A stretch of 64,000 nucleotides of DNA from Acidobacteriota bacterium (GTDB taxonomy: Bacteria > Acidobacteriota > Terriglobia > Terriglobales > Acidobacteriaceae). Numbering within the stretch: the stretch's first letter is position 1; every line of letters begins with the position of its first letter. Location of the stretch: contig JAJYCQ010000002.1 of NCBI GenBank assembly GCA_021778315.1, forward strand, positions 1 to 64,000. Direction: 5' to 3'. Shown in pieces: positions 55,549 to 64,000 of this stretch. The notes under the pieces are model-generated. The model was not told the DNA's origin and made no database searches. It saw only the letters and a list, made by a program, of their open reading frames with translations. The translations under genes and the position numbers were made by a program.

Positions 55549-56601
55549 TTACTGTGCGTCGTTCTTGAAGACCTGTTCAGCGAAGAAATTCTCGACCTTG
55601 GCCTGGTCCGTGATGATCTCCTGATAGGCGGCCCGCAGCAGCTGCGAGCGGCTATCGTGGAGCTGCTGGCGAATGCTCTGCTGCACCCGAGGATCGCTCA
55701 GGTCACGCTGTCCGGCGGCGTCGCGGCTAAGCAGCTTGAAGATATAGTAGCCCGCCGCCTTGTGGGTGTTGGGGTCGATCTGCGGAATGATGTCGGTGGT
55801 CTCTCCGGCTTTCAGCTTGCCGATAGCGGCATAGATCGCAGGGTCGGTCTTCAGCTGCGACTCGGAGACAAAGCCCATGTCGCCGCCGTTGGGAGCGGTG
55901 TCCGCGTTCTCTGAGAAGTTTGCCGCCAGCTCGCCAAAGTCCTCGCCGGAGTCGATGCGGTTCTTGATGGCCAGGATCTTTTTGTGGGCATCGTCGTCGC
56001 TGCTGGCCTTGTTGTTCTGCAGGTTGCCGGGCTGTGCGGAGGCCTGCCCCGTGACCTGAATCTCGGCCAGGTGATATGCCGGCTCCGGTAGGTTGAAGCC
56101 GCTCTTATGCGACTCGTAGTAGCTGGTCACATCGGCATCGGTAACGGTGATGCGAGAGTTGATCTCCTTGTTGATCAGCTTGTCCTGGGTGAGATTGCGG
56201 CGAACGTCGCGGCGCAGCTCATCCAGCGTAAGGTTGGACGCCTTGAGCTTGGCCTGGAACTGGTCCTCGGTATACGGGGCCTTCATCTCGGCCAGCTTCG
56301 CGTCGACCTCGGCGTCAGTGGCGGTAAGGTTCTGCTTGGCAGCGCGCTGCTCGACGATGGCCTCCACGATGAGCGTGTGGAGGATGTTGAGCTTGAGCGA
56401 GTCGACCTGATCCGGCGACGGCGACTGCTGCTTGGCGTTGCTCGCGAGCTGCGTGGCGTAGGCCTTGTCCACATCTGTCTGGAAGATCGGATGGCCGTTG
56501 ACCGTGGCCGCGACACCCTGCTGCGGGCCCTTATGGCAGCCGGCAACGAGGAGCAGCGTGGACGCTAAGGTGAGGCTGATCGTGCGAAAAGTCTGAGGCA
56601 T
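55549..56601 (-). CDS. SurA-like peptidyl-prolyl isomerase lipoprotein
   Basis: 350 residues. The signal peptide ends in a lipobox VAGC22. A SurA_N-like helical domain (about 30-160) starts VAATVNGHPIFQTDVDKAY. A parvulin domain (about 175-290) has YHLAEIQV, DSGEDFGELAANFSE, GGDMGFVSESQL and YYIFKLLS. It should help outer-membrane proteins fold in the periplasm, matching the nearby lptD. Confidence 0.88.
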   Translation of the reverse strand: MPQTFRTISLTLASTLLLVAGCHKGPQQGVAATVNGHPIFQTDVDKAYATQLASNAKQQSPSPDQVDSLKLNILHTLIVEAIVEQRAAKQNLTATDAEVDAKLAEMKAPYTEDQFQAKLKASNLTLDELRRDVRRNLTQDKLINKEINSRITVTDADVTSYYESHKSGFNLPEPAYHLAEIQVTGQASAQPGNLQNNKASSDDDAHKKILAIKNRIDSGEDFGELAANFSENADTAPNGGDMGFVSESQLKTDPAIYAAIGKLKAGETTDIIPQIDPNTHKAAGYYIFKLLSRDAAGQRDLSDPRVQQSIRQQLHDSRSQLLRAAYQEIITDQAKVENFFAEQVFKNDAQ

Positions 56602-56649
56602 CGGGGAGGATTCCTGACGCCGCGGGGGAAAAACCGCGGCTTTTTAAGT

Positions 56650-58344
56650 TTACAGCTTGCCGAGCTCTACGGTTCGGACGCTGGTGATGGCTTCGACCTG
56701 GCGAAGTGCGCTGAGGGCCTGTTCGAGCTCGGGTGGAGTAGAGGTAGACGCGTCCATCTGGGCCAGATCCAACTGCACTACAGCGAGGGCGTGGCCTTCG
56801 CCGGGCTTCGATCCCTTGGACGGCTTCGCGCGGCCCAGAGCGAAGCTCGCGATGTTGAGCTTTGCCTCGCCAAGAATTGTGCCGATCCGGCCAATCACGC
56901 CCGGAACATCCAGGTTGCGGATGACGACCAGCGTTCCCGCGAGCTCTGCCTCGATGTCGATTCCATCGTAGCTGAGCAGGCGAGGAGAGTTGCCGTGCAG
57001 CACCGTTGCGAGGCCGGTCCAATTGCCCTGCTCGGCGCCCCCGGTACTCTCGCGGGTCCAGTGCAGCGACAGCCGCAGCGTCGCTCCGGTGCCTCCGCTG
57101 ATCTGTTCGCGCTTGTCTTCCTGCACGCGAATGCCTCGCTCGGCTGCCGCAGCAGAGGCGTTGATGCGATTCACGCCGTCGGCTCCATGCAGGATTCCGG
57201 CGATCGCGGCGTTGCGAATCATATCTGTCTTGAGCTGTGCGAGGCGGCCGTTGTAGGTCAGCGAGATGCTCTCCACGTTGCCGAGCGCGTCCTTGCTGCC
57301 ACCTTTTTCGTCCGAACCGGCGGCGTGGCCGAGCAGTTGCCCGAGGCGCGAGGCCATCTCGATGTACGGCGAAACTTCGGCGTACTCCTCCTCCGACAGC
57401 GAGGCGACGTTGACCGCATTCTGCACGACGCCGAGCTTGAGGTAGTCGCGAACCTGGTTCGCAAGCTGGATGCCGATGGCCTCCTGGGCTTCGTCGGTCG
57501 AGCCCGCGATGTGTGGCGAGAGCAGAACATTGTCGAGGCCGAAGTAGGGAGAATCCTTCAGTGGCTCGGAGCGGAAGACGTCCAGAGCGGCACCGGCGAC
57601 GTGGCCGGAGGCAATGGCCTCGGCCAGAGCTTCGTCGACGATCAGCTCGCCACGAGCGCAGTTCACGATCCGTATGCCCTTCTTCATGATGGCGATCGAG
57701 TGCTTGTTGATCAGGCCCTCGGTCTGCGGAGTGAGCCCGACGTGCAGCGAGAGGAAGTCGGAGCTGGAGAAGATTTCGTCGATGGGAACGAGGGTGACGC
57801 CGTTCTCTCGCGCGATGACGGGAGCGATGAACGGGTCGTAGCCGATCAGGTCCATGCCAAACGCCTTGGCTCGCCGCGCGACCTCGAGGCCAATGCGGCC
57901 GAGGCCGACGATGCCGAGCGTCTTGCCTCGCAACTCGGAGCCCTGCAGGGATTTCTTCTCCCACTTGGCGGCGTGCATCGTAGCGTTCGCACGTGGAATC
58001 GCACGGCACATCGAGATCATCAGGCCGAGCGTCAGCTCAGCAACGGCGGTGGCATTGGCGCCCGGGGTATTCATCACCACGATGCCGCGACGAGTGGCCT
58101 CGGCTGCGTCGATATTGTCAACGCCGACACCCGCGCGGCCGATGATGCGGAGTTTGGGTGCGGCGGCCAGCAGCGCTGCGTCCGCCTGTACAGCCGAGCG
58201 GACGATCAGCGCGTCTGCGTCGGCGAGTTCGGCGGGAAGTCCGCCTGGAGCGATCTGGTTGGCGGTAACAATGTTCCAGCCCGGTTCCTTCTGGAAGATG
58301 GCAAGCGTGGCGGGCGAGACTTTCTCTGCAAGAACGATCTTCAA
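56650..58344 (-). CDS. serA: D-3-phosphoglycerate dehydrogenase
   Basis: 564 residues. First step of serine biosynthesis. The NAD-binding motif is GIVGLGRIGLEVARRAKAF, with RAGVGVDNID, NCARGELIVDEALAEA and the catalytic His in LLSPHIAGSTDEAQEA. An intervening domain and a C-terminal ACT domain (VVIRNLDVPGVIGRIGTIL) make it the long type; about 20 extra residues (SKGSKPGEGH, AQMDASTSTPPEL) lie inside the ACT domain. The start is TTG at 58344, with AGGAG at the right spacing and the usual KIVLAEKVSP sequence. Confidence 0.94.
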   Translation of the reverse strand: MKIVLAEKVSPATLAIFQKEPGWNIVTANQIAPGGLPAELADADALIVRSAVQADAALLAAAPKLRIIGRAGVGVDNIDAAEATRRGIVVMNTPGANATAVAELTLGLMISMCRAIPRANATMHAAKWEKKSLQGSELRGKTLGIVGLGRIGLEVARRAKAFGMDLIGYDPFIAPVIARENGVTLVPIDEIFSSSDFLSLHVGLTPQTEGLINKHSIAIMKKGIRIVNCARGELIVDEALAEAIASGHVAGAALDVFRSEPLKDSPYFGLDNVLLSPHIAGSTDEAQEAIGIQLANQVRDYLKLGVVQNAVNVASLSEEEYAEVSPYIEMASRLGQLLGHAAGSDEKGGSKDALGNVESISLTYNGRLAQLKTDMIRNAAIAGILHGADGVNRINASAAAAERGIRVQEDKREQISGGTGATLRLSLHWTRESTGGAEQGNWTGLATVLHGNSPRLLSYDGIDIEAELAGTLVVIRNLDVPGVIGRIGTILGEAKLNIASFALGRAKPSKGSKPGEGHALAVVQLDLAQMDASTSTPPELEQALSALRQVEAITSVRTVELGKL

Positions 58345-58459
58345 AACAGCTCCTGGAAATTCGATTAGCGCAAAAGTACGCAACACTTCTAGTGTAGCCC
58401 GGTTGGCCGCCAAACCCGCCGCGGATCCTTCAGGGGATCAAAGAAGTATTTCCTGAAGC

Positions 58460-58499
58460 AGCAATGCCCGTCACCGGTCGACCGGCGACGGGCATTGCT
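58460..58499. repeat. 40-bp near-perfect palindrome downstream of the DsbA-like gene
   Basis: AGCAATGCCCGTC, then a 14-base centre containing the self-complementary CCGGTCGACCGG, then GACGGGCATTGCT. Only one mismatched pair breaks the whole palindrome. It lies 11 bases after the DsbA-like stop and would form a very stable hairpin, but no T-run follows, so it may protect or end the mRNA, or be a protein-binding site. Confidence 0.6.
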
Positions 58500-58510
58500 G
58501 CGCGCGCGAG

Positions 58511-59548
58511 CTATCGCCCGGGAGCAGGAGGGGTTGCCGGAGCAGGCTTAGCCGAGGGATCAGCGGCTGGCGCGGCTGGGTCCACGTAGGGAGGTGGAGG
58601 CGTTACGTTCTCGGCGCGAAGTGCGTCGTCGATCAAGCCAAAGATGTAGCTGAGAGGAAGAGCTCCGTCGATCTTGTCGCCGTTGATGAACATCGCCGGA
58701 GTGGCCTCGACGTTGAGCGACGCTCCAAGCTGCTTGGAGGCCTCCACCGCGGACGTATCCTGCTTGGCGATGCAGGCGTTGAGCTTTGCCGAGTCGACCT
58801 TCTGCGCAGTGCCCTGATCGCGGGTAAGCTGGTCGAGTTGAGCGGTGGCGCGGTCGAGCGTGTGCTTCGGTTGATCGGATTTTGCGTCGCCGGGAGTGGC
58901 CTTGGCTGCCGGGTCGGAACCAATGTCCGAGGCATGGGAGTGGATGTAGTCCACCAGATTCCAGTAGCCATCTGGCGACTGCGCAGCGAGGCAGTCGACA
59001 TCGACCGCGGCGTGCATGGCCCAGGGATGCTGATCGAGCGGGAAGTCCTTGTAGACGATGCGGACTTTATCGCCGTAGCGCTGGGTGATGGCAGGGAAGA
59101 GAGACTCATGCAGCCGCGCGCAGTAGGGGCACTCGAGGTCGTCAAAGTTGACGAACATAACCGGAGCGGAGGCGGGGCCGCCGCGCGTCGGGCGCCCGTC
59201 GGCGGAGATCAGCGCGCGTGGGTCGGCAGAGATGTCGTACTTGTTGAACTGCGCCAGCGTCTTGCCGTCGTTCGAGAGCAGAAAGCTGATCGGGCGAGAG
59301 GTCTTGCCCTCGTCCGAGAACGTGACGTCCACCGTGCTGTAGCCGGGTACATCGGAGGGCTTCGGTGCGCCGACCTGCACGGTCGAGAGCGGCGGAAGCT
59401 GCGCTTTCTGCCGCAGCAGCACCTCGATGCGATGCGTCACCGAGAGCGGCAAGGGAGCTCCCGCGGTGATCGTCGTTTGGGCATGGCAGCCGAGGGAGGT
59501 CAGAAGTGCGGCGAGGGCGAGGGGGGCCAGACGGCGAAAGGTCAACAC
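58511..59548 (-). CDS. DsbA-like thioredoxin-fold protein
   Basis: 345 residues. A signal peptide (LAALLTSLGCHAQ) precedes an N-terminal region of about 100 residues found in related acidobacterial proteins, then the thioredoxin domain with CPYC at 140-143, DFPLDQHPWAMHAA and the cis-Pro in VEATPAMFING. The C-terminus is rich in Pro and Ala. It resembles the DsbA/DsbG group (thioredoxin_4). GTG 59548 or TTG 59545 is the start; an extended -10-like TGCGATAAT lies ten bases upstream. Confidence 0.85.
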   Translation of the reverse strand: MLTFRRLAPLALAALLTSLGCHAQTTITAGAPLPLSVTHRIEVLLRQKAQLPPLSTVQVGAPKPSDVPGYSTVDVTFSDEGKTSRPISFLLSNDGKTLAQFNKYDISADPRALISADGRPTRGGPASAPVMFVNFDDLECPYCARLHESLFPAITQRYGDKVRIVYKDFPLDQHPWAMHAAVDVDCLAAQSPDGYWNLVDYIHSHASDIGSDPAAKATPGDAKSDQPKHTLDRATAQLDQLTRDQGTAQKVDSAKLNACIAKQDTSAVEASKQLGASLNVEATPAMFINGDKIDGALPLSYIFGLIDDALRAENVTPPPPYVDPAAPAADPSAKPAPATPPAPGR

Positions 59549-59594
59549 AATACATTTGATTATCGCAGAGCCGAAAGGTGAGCTTGCCGCGAAA

Positions 59595-62459
59595 TCAAAA
59601 GAGCGATTCGGCGCGGCGCAGGTTCCCGGCGGTGCCGATATTGGCGAGCGTGAAGTTGAACCGGTAGGCTCCCTCATCGCGGATGGTGCCAAGGTTGTAC
59701 TTGCGGTACTCGAGCGAGAGCCCACAGCAGTTCCAGTTGTAGCTGGTCTGGATCGTGACGTACTGCTCGCTGCCCAGGCTGAGGTCGATTCCCGCCGAGG
59801 CTGCCGCCGAGAACCCCGCCTGACTGGGAGTGCCGTAGCCCAGCAGAAAGCGCATCTGCGAAAAGTCCGCGATCGCCGACGTCGTCAGTCCGGTCGCCTG
59901 GTTGGTCACGGTGTCGATGACCTCGCTGTACGTCCGCCCGGGGGCGTTCAGCAGAGCATAGGAGAAGCCGCCGAAGACGCGGCCTTCGTGCAGGTCGAGG
60001 TAGGTGTTCGAGCTCAGCAGCTTCTTCGCTCCCGTATCGAAGTCGAAGTCCCAGGCGAAGTCCGCATGCCCCGAGGTGCGCAGGCGCATGCGGGACTTCA
60101 GCGGCGAGATGACGCGAGGCTGCGTGAGGAAGGCGATACCGGAGAAGTTCAGCGTGGTATCGAAGATGTTGCGCCGCTCGTCGATCACGGCACCACCAAA
60201 GGTGGGCTCGAAGAAGTGCTTCTGGGTGAGCACCCAGCTGAACCACTCCCGCTGCGCCGGAAGGGCAGGGGCCTGCGCGCAGGGATCGGCCTTGCGAGCA
60301 TGGGTGCGCGTGGGTTGGTCGGGCGCAGTGGCAGAGACGTTGGCAATCCCATTCGCGTCGCTCGTCGCCTGCTCGTCGGGATTCAGCGTGTCCACTGCCG
60401 GAGTGGCCACCGCCGTGCCCGAAGGAGCCGTGCGCGACGCCGGATTGGGAGCGGAGGGCAAGGCCATGCAGCCTGGCCGCGCAGCCATCGCCTTGGTAGC
60501 GCGGGGGCGGAAGTACAGATGCTGCGTCATGCCGTACTGAATCTCGTCGGTATCGCTGGCCAGGTCGGCTTCGTCGAAGCGCAGGACCCCGAGGAAGTTG
60601 TCGATGCCGCGAACGGTGCGATACGTAAAGTCGGACTCGATAGTATGGCGAACCTCGTCTCCAAAGAGATGCCTCCACCGAGCCGGAACCCTGAACGTTC
60701 GCTCGATCACAGGAGGCCGTATGTCGACGTTGACCGCGACATCCGCGCGATTGAGCGGAGTCTGCAACTGCACCGGAATCGCGTTGTTCCCATAGGGAGC
60801 CGTGCGCGATTTCGAGTAGACCGTCTCGCGCACAGCGACGCTGGCGAGCGTGTTCCAGCCTCCCGCATGCAGCGGGAGCGCAATCTCCGGCTGCAGATCC
60901 AGGCGCTCGGTGATGCCGGACGAGCTGAAGTCCGGCTCCACCCGCTTCAGTCCAGCGGCCGACGCATTGATGTTCCACAGCAGGTGTGTTCCGCCAAGCG
61001 GGTGGTCGAGGCCCGTGAAGTCGATCGACGGAGCATGGTAGATCTTGACCTCCACGCCCGGAGTGGTCCCGATCGGCACCACCTTCTGTCCTTCGTAGCG
61101 ATCGACGCGGCCATCCAGCGAGTAGCCATTCTTCTGATCCGTGAGATAGAGGATCGAGGTGATATCGGTGCTGACGGCCTGGTTGAAGTTGTCGGTAAAC
61201 GCCTCGCGGTAGACATAGGAGCTCAGGTACTCGGCGTCGCCAACCGCCCGCACGTGGGGGCTGAACTTGCGGCGGAAGCTGGCCGTGATGTCTGTTCCTC
61301 CCTGGTTGGTGTAGATGGAAATGGGCTGGTTCTGGCTGTTGAATCCGGGAGCCGTGAAGCCGCGATCCTGCAGCGACGAAAAGTGCGCGTCGAAGAAGTC
61401 ATCGCCGAAGCCCCGGTAACGAAAGGTGCCATTCTCGGAGAAGCCTCGCAGCGAGTAATACAGCGTGCCGAGCGTCAGGTCGGCGGAGCGGCCGAGGGTA
61501 ATGTAGACCTGCTCGCCAAACGTGAAGCCCTTCGAGCCCGTGTTATTGCTGGCGCTGGAGTAGCCGAGGACTGGGATCAGAATTCCCGACTGCCGCTGCT
61601 GCGTGTCCACCGGGTGCGTGACATACGGAAAGAAGAGCAGCGGCAAACCAAGCAGCTTGAAGGTGGAGTTCGCCGCCTTCGCCTGTCCGCTGTCGAGCGT
61701 GATCTTGCGGGCAAAGAGCTGCCAGTCCGGGTGCGGCAACAGACACGACGTCACCGAGCCGTTATAGATCGTGTAGTCCATCGGCCCCGTCTTGAGGACG
61801 ATCCGGCCCTCAAACAGAAACGGGTTGGAGTTCTGGTACCCGGCCGCGTGCGAGGCATTGGCCGATGCGATGCCGGAGTTCGTCGTCGTAACCGCGGAGG
61901 CGTTGCTGGCCCGCGAGAGCCCCACCGACCCGGTGACATCGTAGAACCTCCCCGTCACGGTGCGCAGATTGTAGGTGCCATGGGTCGCCTCGATGTGCTC
62001 ATCGTTCAGCCCGCCGGTCAGAACGACGTGGCCGTCGGCTGTAACATCGCCAGTCTCGTCGTCGTAGGTGAGGGTGTCGGCCCGTAAGACATGGTCGCCG
62101 AAGGTCAGCACTACGTTGCCGGTAGCCGACGCGAGATGGCCGTGCTTCGACTGCAGATCGCTCTCCAGCGTAGCCGTCGGCTCCGCCTTCCCACTCGGCA
62201 GAACATACGCGTGCGGGATCGTCGAGAGGTCAACTTGCGGTGCGGAAGGGAGCGCCTGCTGGTCCTGATGCGGGACGCTCGAGGCAGGGGGTTCCTCTAT
62301 CGTTACGCCCTGAGCCCGTAGATGTTGATGACCTGCGGCGAGTAGGGTGGTACTTATGAACAGAGGAATAAGACGAAGCACTCTTCCAGACGGCAGGAAG
62401 AGGCGTCTGGCGTGATGGCTGCGAATCTTGGTACCGAGAGCTTGGATGAGGCCGTCCAC
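59595..62459 (-). CDS. lptD: LPS-assembly protein LptD
   Basis: 954 residues. The N-terminal OstA domain (about 120-240: SATGNVVLTFGDHVLRADTLTYDDETG-type strands, TADGHVVLTGG, ATHGTYNLRTVTGRFYDVTG) is followed by the long barrel ending in NCCGLSLEYRKYN and ANIGTAG, typical of LptD. A hydrophobic segment LRLIPLFISTTLLAAG near 35 is the signal peptide. GTG 62459 is chosen; TAATCT lies seven bases before it. GTG near 62369 would start right before the signal segment. It inserts LPS into the outer membrane. Confidence 0.9.
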   Translation of the reverse strand: MDGLIQALGTKIRSHHARRLFLPSGRVLRLIPLFISTTLLAAGHQHLRAQGVTIEEPPASSVPHQDQQALPSAPQVDLSTIPHAYVLPSGKAEPTATLESDLQSKHGHLASATGNVVLTFGDHVLRADTLTYDDETGDVTADGHVVLTGGLNDEHIEATHGTYNLRTVTGRFYDVTGSVGLSRASNASAVTTTNSGIASANASHAAGYQNSNPFLFEGRIVLKTGPMDYTIYNGSVTSCLLPHPDWQLFARKITLDSGQAKAANSTFKLLGLPLLFFPYVTHPVDTQQRQSGILIPVLGYSSASNNTGSKGFTFGEQVYITLGRSADLTLGTLYYSLRGFSENGTFRYRGFGDDFFDAHFSSLQDRGFTAPGFNSQNQPISIYTNQGGTDITASFRRKFSPHVRAVGDAEYLSSYVYREAFTDNFNQAVSTDITSILYLTDQKNGYSLDGRVDRYEGQKVVPIGTTPGVEVKIYHAPSIDFTGLDHPLGGTHLLWNINASAAGLKRVEPDFSSSGITERLDLQPEIALPLHAGGWNTLASVAVRETVYSKSRTAPYGNNAIPVQLQTPLNRADVAVNVDIRPPVIERTFRVPARWRHLFGDEVRHTIESDFTYRTVRGIDNFLGVLRFDEADLASDTDEIQYGMTQHLYFRPRATKAMAARPGCMALPSAPNPASRTAPSGTAVATPAVDTLNPDEQATSDANGIANVSATAPDQPTRTHARKADPCAQAPALPAQREWFSWVLTQKHFFEPTFGGAVIDERRNIFDTTLNFSGIAFLTQPRVISPLKSRMRLRTSGHADFAWDFDFDTGAKKLLSSNTYLDLHEGRVFGGFSYALLNAPGRTYSEVIDTVTNQATGLTTSAIADFSQMRFLLGYGTPSQAGFSAAASAGIDLSLGSEQYVTIQTSYNWNCCGLSLEYRKYNLGTIRDEGAYRFNFTLANIGTAGNLRRAESLF

Positions 62460-62537
62460 TGATGCAAGATTAGACGCTTGCCGGGCGTCGCTGGTGCAGA
62501 ACCGGCAATTTGGGTTACAGAAGCAAGGATAGAGACC

Positions 62538-64000
62538 ATGAGCAGTGCCGCGCAATTCGAAGAACCTTCCGAAAGCTATCTGCCTACGGGCACCGAGGGA
62601 GGTCGGACCGCCCTCAAGCAAATTGCCGCGGAGCGGCTGGCGGCGCATCGCAGCCGCCGGGCAGTTGTTGAAGGCCGCGAGGCCCAGGCCCTGCGGGAGC
62701 AGGCCGTTATGCAGGCCGCCGCGCGCCTCCAGGCTCGCCGCGATGCCGCCCGCGCGGAGGTCCATCCCGGAGCATCGCGCGTGCGTGAGACTGTCGCCGC
62801 AAGATATCAGCAGATCCTCAGCTATCGTGAGTCTCTCGCCGCCGAGGCCCAGCGTGTCCTCAATCAGGCGCAAGCCGAAGCGGAGGTAGCAGCCATCAGC
62901 GCCAAGGCCGTGGTCGAGGCCCAGCGCAAGCTGCTCAAGGACATGGAGCAGTGGAATCAGCCCGCCCAGCCTGCCCCCGTCCAGCCCGCTCCCGTGCATA
63001 GCGCCGAGCTCTTCGAGGATCTGCCCCTGCTCGAGGTCGTGGAGCCGCGAGCGCCTCTTCCGGCACCCACGCCGCGTGCCAATCCTGTTCAGCGTGAAAA
63101 TCCGGTCCAGCGCGATCAGAATGAGGCGCCCCTCCGTGCCGTGCCTTCCCCCGCAAAGCTGCAGGTGCGCCTGCTGGAGGAGATTGAGTTTGCCTCCGCC
63201 GCGGCTGCGTTTTACGCCCCCACGAAGACCGTTCCCGTAGCCTCTGACGAGATGGCCGAGCTGGACGAGGAGATAGAGTTCCGCCGCTCCCCCGAATTTC
63301 ACAACCTGGTTATGGAGACACTTCCTATCCAGGCCAACATCATCGAATTTCCGCGGCAACTGGTCGCCTCCCGCAAGGCAAGGCCGCGCCTCGCCGAGGG
63401 CCCTCTGCGCGAGGACGGCACCCCCGAGCCGCAGCTCCGCATCTTCGAAGTCGAGACCGAGCAGATCTCTCTCTCCCCCGACGCCGTTTCCTCCGATGAA
63501 GCTCCGGAGTGGCAGGGCCTCCTGCTCGGCGACGGAACATCCGCGCGCCTCGCCGCCAGCATGTCGCCGCAGTTGGAGGCGCAGCTACAGCTCGATCACC
63601 ACTTTTACGCCGCTCCCCTGCAGCGCAGGATCCTCTCCGCTCTGATCGATGTGCTGTGCGTCAGTGCCGGGTTTGCCGGCTTCGCGGCAGTCGCGTTCCA
63701 GCTCGCCGGGCAGGATCTGCGAGCAGCATCGTTACCCTTGCTCGGGACAGCGGCAGCGGGCACGTTCGTGGCCTTCGCGCTGCTCTACCAGATGCTCTTC
63801 TTCACGCTCAACGAAGCAACGCCAGGAATGCGTGCGGCGCGCATCGCCTTCTGCACCTTCAGCGAACAGAGTCCCACCCGCAAAGCCATGCGCCGGAGGC
63901 TCTTGTCCACCGTGCTCGCCGCCTGTCCGCTGGGCCTGGGTCTGCTCTGGACAGCGCTGGACGACGATCGCCTCGGATGGCACGATCGCATGTCCCGCAT
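62538..64000 (+). CDS. RDD-family membrane protein with long N-terminal region (cut by window edge)
   Basis: At least 487 residues; the reading frame is open to the right edge. The first 130 residues are rich in Ala, Arg, Glu and Gln and look coiled coil. A Pro-rich linker (around 140-200) and acidic stretches follow. From about residue 360 an RDD domain is seen: QRRILSALIDVLCV, EATPGMRAARI and DDDRLGWHDRMSR, with three hydrophobic segments. The family has been linked to transport or stress tolerance, but this architecture is not one I recognise. It is divergent from lptD with 78 bases between the starts. Confidence 0.8.
   Translation, partial: MSSAAQFEEPSESYLPTGTEGGRTALKQIAAERLAAHRSRRAVVEGREAQALREQAVMQAAARLQARRDAARAEVHPGASRVRETVAARYQQILSYRESLAAEAQRVLNQAQAEAEVAAISAKAVVEAQRKLLKDMEQWNQPAQPAPVQPAPVHSAELFEDLPLLEVVEPRAPLPAPTPRANPVQRENPVQRDQNEAPLRAVPSPAKLQVRLLEEIEFASAAAAFYAPTKTVPVASDEMAELDEEIEFRRSPEFHNLVMETLPIQANIIEFPRQLVASRKARPRLAEGPLREDGTPEPQLRIFEVETEQISLSPDAVSSDEAPEWQGLLLGDGTSARLAASMSPQLEAQLQLDHHFYAAPLQRRILSALIDVLCVSAGFAGFAAVAFQLAGQDLRAASLPLLGTAAAGTFVAFALLYQMLFFTLNEATPGMRAARIAFCTFSEQSPTRKAMRRRLLSTVLAACPLGLGLLWTALDDDRLGWHDRMSR

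Noticed and set aside
59427..62087. An 886-codon open frame on the plus strand across lptD
   Set aside because: It is antisense to the well-supported lptD, its protein is Arg/Val/Gly-rich without domains, and it arises from high GC content.
62460..63359. A 300-residue N-terminal extension of LptD
   Set aside because: It runs antisense through the RDD-family gene. The signal peptide and OstA domain begin only after 62459.
1..64000. CRISPR arrays, insertion sequences, prophage genes, rRNA and tRNA genes
   Set aside because: I looked for regularly spaced repeats, transposase or integrase motifs and tRNA-like T-loops and found none that hold up. GTTCGAAAACC at 39035 is inside actF.

Overview
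The window looks like chromosome of a soil Acidobacteriota, most likely class Terriglobia (Granulicella, Terriglobus or Edaphobacter type). The grounds are a complete Alternative Complex III operon joined to a caa3-type oxidase, an outer membrane (LptD, a beta-barrel porin), a GH57/DUF3536 enzyme, high GC, and many extended -10 promoters and probable leaderless mRNAs. This placement is inference; no rRNA or tRNA gene was seen.

1-5.1 kb: histidine utilisation operon hutH (3' part only)-hutU-hutI-hutF, with ATGA overlaps between the last three genes. HutF implies the formiminoglutamate deiminase route. Two copies of a double-hairpin repeat lie here, and one copy supplies the last codons of hutH. 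5.4-11.5 kb: a KdpD/KdpE-like two-component system on the minus strand, divergent from a beta-barrel porin and an APC amino acid permease. 11.6-15.4 kb: a PP2C phosphatase abutting a Ser/Thr kinase, an Amt-like transporter that lacks the first twin histidine and is coupled to a 59-residue membrane protein, and a small SMR-like protein.

15.6-30.2 kb: a GH57 enzyme followed by a glycosylation cluster. It holds four tandem paralogues (A-D) of a GT-C-type membrane glycosyltransferase, a methyltransferase, a polyprenyl-phosphate-sugar-synthase-like GT2, and two GT87-like proteins. Paralogue A carries a run of 13 G that could make it phase variable. 30.2-31.0 kb: an AlkA-like DNA glycosylase.

31.4-45.3 kb: the respiratory operon. 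It encodes ActA (pentaheme), ActB (molybdopterin-like/FeS fusion), ActC, ActD, ActE, ActF, an unnamed one-TM protein, SCO1, CoxB (with fused cytochrome c), CoxA (A2-type YSHPAVY motif), CoxC and a subunit-IV-like protein, and ends at a strong terminator. Electrons should pass from quinol through ActB/C/F to the Act cytochromes, then to the CoxB heme c and CuA, then to oxygen in CoxA.

45.3-64 kb: mostly housekeeping genes. These are a LOG-family hydrolase, a TauE/SafE permease, a SemiSWEET-like protein, a DUF971 protein, a lone oligopeptide ABC ATPase, an NTF2-like protein, an orphan molybdopterin oxidoreductase, a PfkB kinase, LipA, a GT39-like protein, a small membrane protein with a cytochrome c lipoprotein, a SurA-like foldase, SerA, a DsbA-like protein, LptD, and an RDD-domain protein that runs off the right edge. 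Five genes scattered through the window share a TANNNT-6 nt-start codon arrangement, the signature of leaderless transcription.
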